Origin: Streptomyces sp. B1I3
GTDB lineage: Bacteria > Actinomycetota > Actinomycetes > Streptomycetales > Streptomycetaceae
DNA: 64,000 nucleotides
Direction: 5' to 3'
Assembly: GCF_030816615.1 (NCBI RefSeq)
Contig: NZ_JAUSYD010000001.1
Span: forward strand, 2,976,001-3,040,000
Of the stretch, positions 9,426 to 17,603 are shown piece by piece; the first letter of the stretch is position 1; each line of letters starts with the position of its first letter. The position numbers were made by a program, and so were the translations under genes. Under the pieces are notes generated by a model. It made no database searches. It had not been told where the DNA came from and saw only the letters and a program-made list of their open reading frames with translations.

Positions 9426-10598
9426 TCAGCTCGGCACGGGAGCGAGATCGGCCGCCAGTCGCTCCCGCAGGACGGAGATGTCCTCGCAGTCGCTCTCGAC
9501 CCGCTCGGCGATGTACTCGCGGTAGATCTCGTTCAGCTTGGAGTCGTCGATCTGCAGGCCCATCTCGCCGAGCAGGTGGCGCAGCACGGCCCGTCCGGAG
9601 TGCCTGCTGATCAGGAGCGTGCGCTCCCTGCCGAAGCGGGCCGGCTCGACGTACTCGTAGGTCGCCGGGTTGCGGAGCATGCCCGCCTGGTGGATGCCGG
9701 CCGCCGTACCGAACGCGTACTGGCCGAAGATGGCCTTGTTGCGCGGCTCTTCGAGACGGATGATCTCGCGGAGGCGGTTGTACACGGCGTAGATGCCGGC
9801 GAGGTCGACCTCGGCGTACAGGCCCAGCTGCTCACCCTTGTAGGCGAGCAGGGCGCAGACCTCCTCCATGGCGGTGTTGCCGGCCCGCTCACCGATGCCG
9901 CCGACCGTGACCTGGACATCGTCCGCGCCGGCCTGGAGCCCGGCGATCGCGTTGGCGGTCGCGAGACCGAAGTCGTTGTGGCAGTGCACACCGATGCGCA
10001 CCGGAGCCGGCGCCCATTCCCGGATCTTCGCGATGAGGTCGCCGAACTCCTCGGGGGACGCGCACCCGGAGGTGTCGGCGATCGGGATGTAGCGGGCCCC
10101 GGCCTCCACCGCCCGCTCGGTGAGCTGCTGCAGATAGCCGAAGTCGCCGCGGGTGGCGTCCTCGATCCCCACCGCCACGGTCTCCACCCCGAGGGACGCG
10201 GCGAACTTCGCGGCGTCGACCGCGTCGTCGATCGCCTGCTGCCGGGTGATGCCGAGTTTGTGCTCGAGGTGGATGTCGCTGCCGGTGCCCATGATCTGCA
10301 GCACGTGGTTGCGGCTGCCGGCGGCCTGGACGGCCGTCTCGATGTCGTCCCTGCGCGCCCTGGACAGGGTCGCCACCTGGGCCCGGCTGAGCGCCGCGGA
10401 GACCGCCTGGGTGGCGTCGAAGTCGTTGGACGACGACGCCGGGAAGCCGGCCTCGATGACGTCCACGTCCAGCGCTTCGAGCCGTAGGGCCAGATCGAGC
10501 TTGTCCTGGGCGGACATGGCGTTCCCGGGAGCCTGCTCCCCGTCGCGCAGCGTCGTGTCGAATATCCCTATGCGTCGTGCAGCTTGCTTGTTCGTCAT
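9426..10598 (-). CDS. LeuA/HphA-type alkylmalate synthase lacking regulatory domain
   Basis: 390 residues. DRE-TIM metallolyase motifs are clear: IFDTTLRDGEQAPGN near residue 12, HCHNDFGLATANA near 205 and GGIGERAGNTA near 238. It would condense acetyl-CoA with a 2-oxo acid. Housekeeping LeuA is longer because of a C-terminal allosteric domain; that domain is missing, as in homocitrate and benzylmalate-type synthases that are not inhibited by leucine. AAGGA precedes the ATG. With LeuC/LeuD-like genes downstream it forms a chain-extension module; a LeuB-type dehydrogenase is not in the window. Confidence 0.88.
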   Translation of the reverse strand: MTNKQAARRIGIFDTTLRDGEQAPGNAMSAQDKLDLALRLEALDVDVIEAGFPASSSNDFDATQAVSAALSRAQVATLSRARRDDIETAVQAAGSRNHVLQIMGTGSDIHLEHKLGITRQQAIDDAVDAAKFAASLGVETVAVGIEDATRGDFGYLQQLTERAVEAGARYIPIADTSGCASPEEFGDLIAKIREWAPAPVRIGVHCHNDFGLATANAIAGLQAGADDVQVTVGGIGERAGNTAMEEVCALLAYKGEQLGLYAEVDLAGIYAVYNRLREIIRLEEPRNKAIFGQYAFGTAAGIHQAGMLRNPATYEYVEPARFGRERTLLISRHSGRAVLRHLLGEMGLQIDDSKLNEIYREYIAERVESDCEDISVLRERLAADLAPVPS

Positions 10599-10709
10599 CA
10601 GATTCCTTGGATGAGGGAGGGCTGTGCCGCTTCTTCCACAAAGCCCTGCGTTCGTGGACGCGGCTACTGCGTGCGTAGGTCCCGCACGGCCCTCAACGCT
10701 TCGAACCGG

Positions 10710-11102
10710 TCACTGAGCCGGGCGTACCGGCTGCTCCCACACCACGAGTCCGACAGCGCCCTTCGGGCTGCGCGGCGTGTGCACGCTGTCGGGAGGCATC
10801 ACCAGGAGGCTGCCTGCGGGATACACCCCGTCGTCGGTCTCGAGCTCGCCTTCGACGATCCAGATGATTTCGTACCCGGGGTGCCGGTGCGGCTGTGCGT
10901 TTCCACTCGGCAGGTAGCGGACGATGGCCGCCGCAGGGCCGTTCTCCCCGGTTTCCGCCGTCGAGTAGAGGGAATGGATCTCCGCACCGATTCGGCCGTC
11001 CCGCATCAACGGCTCGAATTTGTAGTTCACCGGCCCGAACGACTTGCCGGGAACGCCGCCGTACAGCTGCGGAAGTGCGCTGGTGCCATCCTGATCAGAC
11101 AT
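10710..11102 (-). CDS. Single-domain cupin protein
   Basis: 130 residues, one cupin barrel of the ChrR-like kind. The metal ligands are visible in QPHRHPGYEIIWIVEGE (two His and Glu) and PPDSVHTPRSP (His). It lies between the oxygenase and leuA-like genes, 111 bases before the latter. Bacilysin synthesis uses a bicupin isomerase (BacB) after BacA, so an isomerase role is conceivable, but this protein has only one cupin domain. A metal-dependent oxygenase or a structural role are alternatives. Confidence 0.8.
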   Translation of the reverse strand: MSDQDGTSALPQLYGGVPGKSFGPVNYKFEPLMRDGRIGAEIHSLYSTAETGENGPAAAIVRYLPSGNAQPHRHPGYEIIWIVEGELETDDGVYPAGSLLVMPPDSVHTPRSPKGAVGLVVWEQPVRPAQ

Positions 11103-11140
11103 GAGTTTTCCTTTTGCTCGGCTTGTGGGGAACGGGGAGA

Positions 11141-12190
11141 TCAGTCGCCGACCTTGCCCGGCACCCCGTCGATCCAGGCATCGCTGTGCGCGTCGGCCGC
11201 GGCCTGGTCCGCGAAGGCGTAGGTCTTGAGCAGCCAGCGGCCGAGCGCACGCCGGGCGTCGCTGATCTCGATCTGCTCCCGGTTGTGCAGGCCGTGCTGG
11301 TTGGCGAACGTGAGCACGTCACCCTCCTGCATGCGGTGCCGCTCCTTGGGCACCCGGGTCAGCGCGTTCTTCAGCGCCAGCAGGGCGTCCTTGGCCTCGA
11401 CCGGCGCGTCCGGCGCGGTCGCCGTGTGCGTGTCGAGGTAGCGCAGCGAGGAGACCCCGCTCAGGATCGCGTGCGTCGGCGTGGCGCCGAGCTCGGTGTT
11501 CGCGTCCCGGGAGACGACGTCGAACGGGGTGATGAAGTAGGGCTGCCGCAGCACCTGCTGGATCTCCGGCGACAGTTCGGCGATGAGCCGGCGCCCGGAG
11601 ACGAAGCCGGTGTAGACCAGGTCCTCGGTCGGGCAGCGCATCCCCAGCAGGGTGATGTAGTCGGCCCGGACTGGGTGAGCGGTCCGGTCGTTGTGGAACA
11701 CCACCTCGCCGCCGTTGTAGCCGGTCTGCTTCCCCAGGTACTTGTTGATGGCGATGACGTCGATGAAGAAGTCGCCACCGAAGCGATTCGCGTAGGACAG
11801 CAGCGGCGTCCTGGTGATCTGGGCCAGCAGCTCCAGGAATCCCTCACCGATGAACGTGCTCTTCAGGCTCTTCTTCTCGGCGGAGGGGTCCTCGTTCCCG
11901 ATCTCCGGCAAATCCTCGTCCACCGGGCAGTTACGCAGGACGTGCGCCTCCGCGAGTCCCTGGGAACGCTCGATGCGAATCTGCTCGGCCGCCTCCAGCA
12001 GCCGAGCGGGAACTCCACCGTCGGCCACTATCTTGGAAATGAGTGCACTGAATGCCGGATAGTCCTTGTAAGGACTGGCATCGACGCTCTCGAGCCTCTC
12101 CACAAGCTGAGACCGTTCACTGTCCGTCAGAACCAGCGTCGCTTCCAAATCTTGACCCCCACATTCTTTTGATTCGGCTCGACTATTCAA
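11141..12190 (-). CDS. Fe(II)/2-oxoglutarate oxygenase, TauD/clavaminate synthase-like
   Basis: Up to 349 residues. The facial triad is visible as HND in VVFHNDRTAHPVRADY and His in FANQHGLHNRE, with the 2OG-binding Arg in RRALGRWLLKTY. Relatives hydroxylate or desaturate amino acids (asparagine oxygenase, clavaminate synthase). The first in-frame start is TTG at 12190; TTG at 12148 after GGGGG is an alternative, giving about 335 residues. As the first gene of the minus-strand cluster it is a likely tailoring enzyme acting on the amino acid product. Confidence 0.83.
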   Translation of the reverse strand: MNSRAESKECGGQDLEATLVLTDSERSQLVERLESVDASPYKDYPAFSALISKIVADGGVPARLLEAAEQIRIERSQGLAEAHVLRNCPVDEDLPEIGNEDPSAEKKSLKSTFIGEGFLELLAQITRTPLLSYANRFGGDFFIDVIAINKYLGKQTGYNGGEVVFHNDRTAHPVRADYITLLGMRCPTEDLVYTGFVSGRRLIAELSPEIQQVLRQPYFITPFDVVSRDANTELGATPTHAILSGVSSLRYLDTHTATAPDAPVEAKDALLALKNALTRVPKERHRMQEGDVLTFANQHGLHNREQIEISDARRALGRWLLKTYAFADQAAADAHSDAWIDGVPGKVGD

Positions 12191-12193
12191 TCA

Positions 12194-12214
12194 ATGCACC
12201 CTCGATCGGTGCAT
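12194..12214. promoter_or_regulatory. Inverted repeat at head of the cluster operon
   Basis: ATGCACC and GGTGCAT are perfect 7-base arms around CTCGATC. The element lies directly upstream of the oxygenase start, or about 46 bases upstream if the 12148 start is used. It is a candidate operator for the whole minus-strand cluster. Confidence 0.4.
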
Positions 12215-12284
12215 CGGCTGACGGTTGAGATCCGACTCAACCTAAGGAGGAGAACGCGTCGGAGAAGGGAGGCCGAGGCGGCCC

Positions 12285-12332
12285 ATGCCGGTGACCACCC
12301 GTCAGCTGGGCTCGGAGGGATTGGAAGCGCGA
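12285..12332 (+). pseudogene. Aldo/keto reductase N-terminal stub
   Basis: From the ATG at 12285 the frame reads MPVTTRQLGSEGLE, which matches the extreme N-terminus of Streptomyces aldo/keto reductases, and then loses all similarity. A MerR-like palindrome and AAGGAGG lie just upstream, so the promoter and first codons of a lost gene seem to remain. This marks a deletion scar at the right border of the cluster. Confidence 0.5.
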
Positions 12333-12543
12333 GGACCTCGTCGCGCCGGCTCGGTGCCTGCCGGGTGGCTCGGGCGGGCATGGCGGGCGTGGCGGGCGTG
12401 GAGCGGCATGGCTACGCAGGCCGCGGCGGAGGCGACGAGGCAGCGGCGGACTTCACCGGCCACCAAGGACTCCGCCGCACGCGGCGCACCACTGCCCGGA
12501 CCGGCCGTCGCAGGTTGTCAGTGGGGGCTGCTTCCATGGCGTC

Positions 12544-13740
12544 ATGAGCACCGTGCACGAGATCGCCGCCCTCCTCCCTGGTCCCGCCGAACTCCGCTCC
12601 CACCTGCGAGGGTTGGCTGTACTGGAGGCCACGATCGGCGACGATCCGCAGTTCTGCTGCCACACCTTCGACTCCGCCTGGGGCCCCGGTGAGGAGGCGG
12701 CCTTGATGGACAACGGATCGGGGGACGACTTCTCCGTCGTCTTCACCCCGGCCGGCGTGCTCATACGCGGCTTCGACCACGAGTCGGAGATGAGCCCGTA
12801 CGCGACGGACGACGAGCAGGTCTGGCCGGGCGTCATCGACGACGTGCCCGCCGCGCTGAGTCCGCTCCTCGACGCACCCGCCTTCCGTGACGAGGGAATC
12901 GACGCGCTTCGCATCACCGTCTGCCTGTGGCGGGAGACCGGTGACACCGCCTGGCGCACCGGCTCGGGCATCGACTTCCCGCCCGGCAGCGAGGACCCGG
13001 ACGGCTCCGGCTTCCTCTTCCACCTACTCGCCGACCGCTCCCCCGAAGCCGTCCAGGCCCACTTCGAGGACTACTACGAGCGCCCCGTCCCCCTCGACGC
13101 CGTCCGCCACGTCCTGGCGGGGCATCCCCTCACTCCCGCGATCACCGCGGCCCTCAACCCGGCCGCCCTCTCGGAGGAGGCGCTGCTCCGCAGGATCGCC
13201 GCGCATCCCGGGGCCGCTTCCTACCTGGCCGGCGACGGAGAGTTCGACCTCGCCCGCACCGACCCGATAGAGCGGATCGCCCTGCCGAACGGCCTCGCGG
13301 TGGAGCCCGTCGCCGGATGCAGCGCGGGCGGTACCCACTACCTCTGCGGCCCGGCCGTCCCCGGGGGCCCTCGGCCCGTCCTCTACACCGACTCCGAGGG
13401 CCGGGCCTCCCTGATCGCCGAGTCCCTCGCCGAGGCCCTGACCCTCGCCGTCGTCCTCCCGTCGTGGCACGACGCCCTGGCCGGCTTCCGCCCACCGGCC
13501 CTCGGCTCCGACCACCTCGACGACCACCCGGACCACCCAGCGGTCCGCGATCGTCTCCTCGCCGGCCTTCTGCTGCCCCCGGTCACCGAGCGGGAAGTCC
13601 TGGACCGTCTCCTCGCCACCGCCGCCCGCACCGTGCCCGACGGATTCCTTCCGTACGCCCCCGGCGAGGAGGACTCCTCCTTCGAGCCGATGCTCCAGCT
13701 GCCTGCCGAGGAGGCTGGAGGGGCGCACGTGTCGCCGTGA
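12544..13740 (+). CDS. Conserved hypothetical protein, acidic, 398 aa
   Basis: I do not recognise a family. The protein is acidic and soluble, without signal peptide or membrane segments; it has strongly Streptomyces-like codon use (G/C in third position), which supports coding. The N-terminal part has alternating beta and acidic segments (FCCHTFDSAWGPGEEAALMDNGSGDDFSVVF), reminiscent of SUKH/SMI1-like or polymorphic-toxin immunity proteins, but that is only an impression. It stands alone, divergent from the cluster. Confidence 0.7.
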   Translation: MSTVHEIAALLPGPAELRSHLRGLAVLEATIGDDPQFCCHTFDSAWGPGEEAALMDNGSGDDFSVVFTPAGVLIRGFDHESEMSPYATDDEQVWPGVIDDVPAALSPLLDAPAFRDEGIDALRITVCLWRETGDTAWRTGSGIDFPPGSEDPDGSGFLFHLLADRSPEAVQAHFEDYYERPVPLDAVRHVLAGHPLTPAITAALNPAALSEEALLRRIAAHPGAASYLAGDGEFDLARTDPIERIALPNGLAVEPVAGCSAGGTHYLCGPAVPGGPRPVLYTDSEGRASLIAESLAEALTLAVVLPSWHDALAGFRPPALGSDHLDDHPDHPAVRDRLLAGLLLPPVTEREVLDRLLATAARTVPDGFLPYAPGEEDSSFEPMLQLPAEEAGGAHVSP

Positions 13741-13858
13741 TGGCGGCCCGTCGCGAGCGCGTGTCGCTCGCCCCGCGCGCCCACGGGCGGGGATGTCACG
13801 CCGTCGGGGGGGGAGGTCGGTGAACGCCGTGGCAGGGGGAATCCTGGGCTGGACGGCG

Positions 13859-14029
13859 CTATCGGATGGGGCGGCGACCGGAGCGCCGGGACCATCGCAC
13901 CGCGATGAAGGCCACAGCGGCCACGAGAACCGCGATGCCGATGATCAGCAGGTAGCCCAGCCCCTCCACCGTCACACCGACGATTCCCAGCACGACGGCG
14001 ACCAGGACGAGAAACAGGAAGAGAGCCAT
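13859..14029 (-). CDS. Small hydrophobic membrane protein, 56 aa
   Basis: The frame starts MALFLFLVLVAVVLGIVG, continues with a second hydrophobic segment (GYLLIIGIAVLVAAVAFIAV) and ends in an Arg-rich tail RWSRRSGRRPIR. GGAGGT precedes the ATG by nine bases. It has two predicted transmembrane helices with a positive cytoplasmic tail. It follows the PRC-barrel gene by 36 bases and is probably co-transcribed with it. Function unknown. Confidence 0.7.
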   Translation of the reverse strand: MALFLFLVLVAVVLGIVGVTVEGLGYLLIIGIAVLVAAVAFIAVRWSRRSGRRPIR

Positions 14030-14065
14030 GGCACGAACACCTCCTTCGGGATGAGCGCGGGGCGG

Positions 14066-14422
14066 TCAGCGGCGCGCGAGCTGCCTCTCGCCACCCGCGC
14101 CCGGCCGGTAGGTCAGGTCGTAGTGCTGGAAGATCGCTTCTTCTGCCTCGGCGGGCAGGATGTCGTCCATGCCGACCGTGGGCGCCTTCTTCACCAGCGA
14201 TTTGTCGTAGAAGACCTTGACGTAGTCCGGTCCCAGGATCGCCTCGTCGAGGGGCACGAAAGCCAGTTGGTGGCGGGTGGGAAGTCCGATACGGACCGTG
14301 GCCATGGCAGGTTCGTCGGTGGCCGTGTCCACGTAGACGGCTTCGAGCACGCCGATCTTGCGGCCCTTGGGGTCGACGACCCTGAGGTTGCGCCACTCAC
14401 GGATATCGGCTGAATGGATCAT
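14066..14422 (-). CDS. PRC-barrel domain protein
   Basis: 118 residues. The PRC-barrel pattern is clear at the N-terminus: SADIREWRNLRVVDPKGRKIGVLEAVYVD (shown in part), followed by beta strands around ATVRIGLP and FVPLDEAI. Such proteins are small soluble beta-barrels seen in stress response and photosynthetic or RNA-processing settings. Its neighbours are small membrane proteins of the type Streptomyces expresses under osmotic stress, so a stress role is likely but inferred. Confidence 0.8.
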   Translation of the reverse strand: MIHSADIREWRNLRVVDPKGRKIGVLEAVYVDTATDEPAMATVRIGLPTRHQLAFVPLDEAILGPDYVKVFYDKSLVKKAPTVGMDDILPAEAEEAIFQHYDLTYRPGAGGERQLARR

Positions 14423-14551
14423 GGTGTGTCCGTCTCACTCCGCTTTGTCGTCCGGTTCGGTCAGCACAGCCTCGTCACCCCGGTCCTCGCCGGCACGGGC
14501 AGGCTTCAGCCCTGACAGCTCCCCACCGGACGGGCGGCTCACAGGACTCGG

Positions 14552-15118
14552 TCATGCCGGATCCGTGGCAGTCACCGGGCGTCCGGTGAATCGGTGCCAC
14601 CAGCGGCGGCGCCGGGGATGCACTGCACGGCCCAACCAGAGGCCGAGCAGCAAGTAGCCCAGAAGAGCACCTGTGGTGTTGAGCAGAACGTCATCGATGT
14701 CGAAGGTACGCCCGATGATGAGGGCGCCTTGAACGAGTTCCACGAGGAGCATCACGAAAGCGGTGACCACCGCCACCCGGACCAGTCCTCGCGTTCGGGG
14801 CACCAGCACCGGCAGCAGCACACCGAACGGCACACCCATCACGATGTTGCCGCCGAGCTGCTTGACCGTGTCGAGGGACGCGGGCTGGGCGAGGTAGGCA
14901 CGGATGGAGTCACCCGGGCGCAGATTACTGTGCGTCAACGGCACCGACGTCACCGACGGTTGCAGCGTCAGCCGGGCCAGCACCACCGCGAACCCCACCA
15001 TCGCCGCGAAGGCCAACAGCATGGCCAGTACCCGGCCGAGCACAGACATGGGAGGTCTTCCGGAAACCTGGTCTCCGGGTTCCGTCGCGGTCTTGTCACG
15101 CAGCATCATCCGTGCCAT
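14552..15118 (-). CDS. VanZ family membrane protein
   Basis: 188 residues with four or five membrane segments. VanZ-type features are NIVMGVPFGVLLPVL followed by AFVMLLVELVQGALIIGRTFDIDDVLLNTTGALLG (read in parts), with the conserved Glu and the FDIDDVLLNT motif. VanZ proteins affect teicoplanin susceptibility in enterococci, but most actinobacterial members are uncharacterised. MSVLGRV, 23 residues in, is an alternative start. Confidence 0.82.
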   Translation of the reverse strand: MARMMLRDKTATEPGDQVSGRPPMSVLGRVLAMLLAFAAMVGFAVVLARLTLQPSVTSVPLTHSNLRPGDSIRAYLAQPASLDTVKQLGGNIVMGVPFGVLLPVLVPRTRGLVRVAVVTAFVMLLVELVQGALIIGRTFDIDDVLLNTTGALLGYLLLGLWLGRAVHPRRRRWWHRFTGRPVTATDPA

Positions 15119-15357
15119 TGCAAGCTCCTAGCCACATTGGTCTGCTTGGACGTTCCGATATCCGCGACGTGAAGCGGCAGGCGCTATGCGGGGGCCCGTC
15201 CCGGTCCGAAGATCTCGGCGTGCACGCAGGCAGAGCACGCGGCGTAGCAGCGCGTCATGAGGCTCAGGTCGTCGCTTTGCCTGTGGGGTGCCTGGGCGTG
15301 GGGGAATGGAGTAACCGACCAATCGGGACGAAGGCTGCGCAGCTTACGCCCTGTTGG

Positions 15358-16335
15358 TCACCGACGGCGGAGTTTGGCCAGTTCGGCGTTGAACTGGGCG
15401 CCGGTGAGGAGGGCCAGGTTGGACAGCCACAGCCACACCAGGAAGACGATGATGCCGGCGAGCGACCCGTACAGCCGGTTGTAGGTGCCGACGTGCGAGA
15501 CGTAGAGGGCGAAGCTCGCGGAGGCGACGAGCCACAGGGCCACGGCCAGAGCGTCTCCCACAAGCCTCTGCCGCACCCCGTGTGTCCCGGCCGGACCCGA
15601 GCGGAACAGCACCAGCACCAAGATGGCGACCAGGCACAGCAGGAGCGGCCATTTCAACGCGTTCCAGACGCTACCGGCCATGCTGCCCATGCCGACGAGC
15701 CGGCCGACGGTGTGGGCCGCTTCGCCGGTCAGGATGAGCACCAGGGCACTGGAAACCAGAAGCGTCAACAGCACGAAGGCGGTAATCACCAGCCGTGGTG
15801 CCGTCCTCCACGCCGGGCGCAGGTCCTCGACGCCGTGCATGACGTGCAGGGCTCGGCGGAAGACCCCCAGATAGCTGGAAGCGGACCACAGGGCGCCGAT
15901 CATGCCGAAGACAGCCAGCGTCCAAGCAGCCGTGTGCTGCTCCGCCATGCCCTGCAACGTGCTCTGCATGACGGCGCGGGACTCGGTCGGCACGACAGCG
16001 ATGACGTTACTGATCAGGTTGTCCGTGGTCGAGGCGCCGACGATTCCCAGCAGCGAGACCGTGACAAGGAGGGTCGGGAAGAGCGCGAGCACCGCGTAGT
16101 AGGTGAGGGCGGCAGCGAAGTCGGTCACGTTGTCGTTCCACACCGAGGCGAGGGTTCGGCGCAGCGCGGTGCCGATGTGCCGCCAGCCCGGCAGGTCGCG
16201 CGCGTACGTCGGGGGCGGCGAGGTCGGTGTGGTCGCCTGGCGTGTCGGCAAGTGGTGTGCAGGCGAATCCGCTTCGGACAGCGGTGCGCGGTCGGCACCG
16301 CCCGGCTCGAGCGCAGGCGTTGGCGAGCTGCTCAT
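15358..16335 (-). CDS. YihY/BrkB family inner-membrane protein
   Basis: 325 residues from the ATG at 16335, preceded by GGAGG. After a Pro/Thr-rich N-terminal tail of about 60 residues it has six membrane segments and the family signature DFAAALTYYAVLALFPTLLV, plus LWSASSYLGVFRRAL and LWLSNLALLTGAQFNAEL. Once annotated as ribonuclease BN, the family has no settled function. It stands alone, with 239 bases to the vanZ gene. Confidence 0.88.
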   Translation of the reverse strand: MSSSPTPALEPGGADRAPLSEADSPAHHLPTRQATTPTSPPPTYARDLPGWRHIGTALRRTLASVWNDNVTDFAAALTYYAVLALFPTLLVTVSLLGIVGASTTDNLISNVIAVVPTESRAVMQSTLQGMAEQHTAAWTLAVFGMIGALWSASSYLGVFRRALHVMHGVEDLRPAWRTAPRLVITAFVLLTLLVSSALVLILTGEAAHTVGRLVGMGSMAGSVWNALKWPLLLCLVAILVLVLFRSGPAGTHGVRQRLVGDALAVALWLVASASFALYVSHVGTYNRLYGSLAGIIVFLVWLWLSNLALLTGAQFNAELAKLRRR

Positions 16336-16955
16336 CAGGCGGGCGCCTCCCCCTCGTGCCATGGGCCGTCATCCGGCCCCTGTCGGCAGACTTCCCCGGC
16401 GAACCGTTCGTACGTCACCCCGGCTGTACGCCCCTCAACGATGCGCGATCTGCTTGGAGATACCGGCGTACCCGCATCGGTTCGCGCCACAGAACGTATC
16501 CGCTGTTCCGCAGGACAGCCAACTCCTCCCCTCTCAGCGCTTCGCGATCGACAGCTGGCGGTTCACAAGGCATACGACATTCCCTCGCCTGCGGAAATGA
16601 TTACGGGGCAAGCCCATCGGCGTCCGGATCGCCCGTAGTAGCCCGCAACGTCGTCGAATCAGGCGAACACCTCGGCCGACCCAGGCGGCCATCCGGCGAA
16701 CCATGTCCTGGTTGACCGGCTGCATGCCCCTCCGCGATTACCTGGCCTTCCCCGGTCGCGCCGCAACCTTCTGCTGCTACAAGCGCTTCCGTAAGCCCGC
16801 AGAACACCGCTTTGACAGTGTTCCGTCATGGCTCATCGTCGAAGACGGATCCAAGGTGCGATGCACGGCCAAAATTTGCTTGTTCAGTCTGTTTAAGGAC
16901 ATTTGATCGTCCCTCAGAGTGCACGGTACGTCGCACTTCGTTACGTTGAGGCTGT
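16336..16955. other. Gene-free stretch upstream of glycine-rich gene
   Basis: About 620 bases with lower GC than the surroundings toward its right end. Short frames exist, but none has convincing codon use or a recognisable product. The last part presumably holds the promoter of the glycine-rich secreted protein. Confidence 0.5.
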
Positions 16956-16978
16956 CAGGCGGAGAATCTCTCCGCCTG
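16956..16978 (+). promoter_or_regulatory. Leader hairpin before glycine-rich gene
   Basis: CAGGCGGAGA and TCTCCGCCTG are perfect 10-base arms around ATC, 22 bases before the start codon and just before the GAAGGAA ribosome site. The GGAG in the left arm could be sequestered, so this may be an operator or a translation-control hairpin. Confidence 0.5.
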
Positions 16979-17000
16979 CACAAACCGAAGGAAGTACCTC

Positions 17001-17603
17001 ATGCGCTCCATGCGCACCACGGCCACTGCCCGGACCTTCCTGATCGCCACGATTGCCGTAGCCGGCCTCACCGTCGCTCCTACCCTCGCCTCCGCCCAGC
17101 CCGGTACGGACAGCGCCCGGACGGCCGGGGCTCCCGGCAGCAACGGCGCCAACGGCGTCGGGACCCTCAGCGGTATCGGAGGCCTCGGCGGCACCGGTGG
17201 CGCTGCGGGCGCCAACGGCAACGGAGGTAACGGAGGTACCGGCGGCAACGCCACCGGCGGCGGAAGCGTCGGCGGGGCCGGGGGCACGGGTGGCGCCGGC
17301 GGCGCCAAGGGCAACGGCGGCAGCGGCGGCCTCGGCGGTGCCGCCACGTCCGGCGGCACCGGCGGCAAGGGCGGCGTGGGCGGCGTCGGTAATGCCGGTG
17401 CCGGTATCAACGGCGGCAAGGGCGGCAACGGCGGCGCCTCCGAGGCCGGAGGCGGCCACACGGGCGGTACGGGCGGTGCCGGCGGCGCGGCCAGTCCGGT
17501 GTGCCCGGGTAAGCCCGGCGGCAACGGCACCGCCGCCACGATGTCGGCGGACGGCACCACCGGCACCACCGGCGCCGCCGGCAAGTCCACTCTCCCTTGT
17601 TGA
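17001..17603 (+). CDS. Secreted glycine-rich repeat protein (PGRS-like)
   Basis: 200 residues. A signal peptide with twin Arg near the start runs to about ASA-QPG at residue 33. The mature part from residue 45 to 165 is a glycine-rich array of GGxGG and GNGG triplets, like the PGRS domain of mycobacterial PE_PGRS proteins but without a PE domain. Two cysteines lie in the C-terminal part (PVCPGKPGG and terminal LPC) and could form a disulfide. GAAGGAA precedes the ATG and a strong terminator follows. It is a likely surface or matrix protein; no function is known. Confidence 0.8.
   Translation: MRSMRTTATARTFLIATIAVAGLTVAPTLASAQPGTDSARTAGAPGSNGANGVGTLSGIGGLGGTGGAAGANGNGGNGGTGGNATGGGSVGGAGGTGGAGGAKGNGGSGGLGGAATSGGTGGKGGVGGVGNAGAGINGGKGGNGGASEAGGGHTGGTGGAGGAASPVCPGKPGGNGTAATMSADGTTGTTGAAGKSTLPC

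Larger units (their letters stand above)
12191..12543. other. Intergenic region at cluster border
   Basis: This 353-base stretch holds the cluster head repeat, a second inverted repeat GTTGAG-ATCCGA-CTCAAC at 12224-12241 followed by AAGGAGG, and an aldo/keto reductase stub. The second repeat resembles the spacer palindrome of MerR-controlled promoters. Confidence 0.5.

Noticed and set aside
10710..11102. Naming the cupin gene bacB
   Set aside because: BacB is a bicupin of about twice the length; here only one domain is present, so the name would overstate the case.
16703..16906. Short ORF of 67 codons upstream of the glycine-rich gene
   Set aside because: No ribosome site, unusual codon use and no recognisable product.
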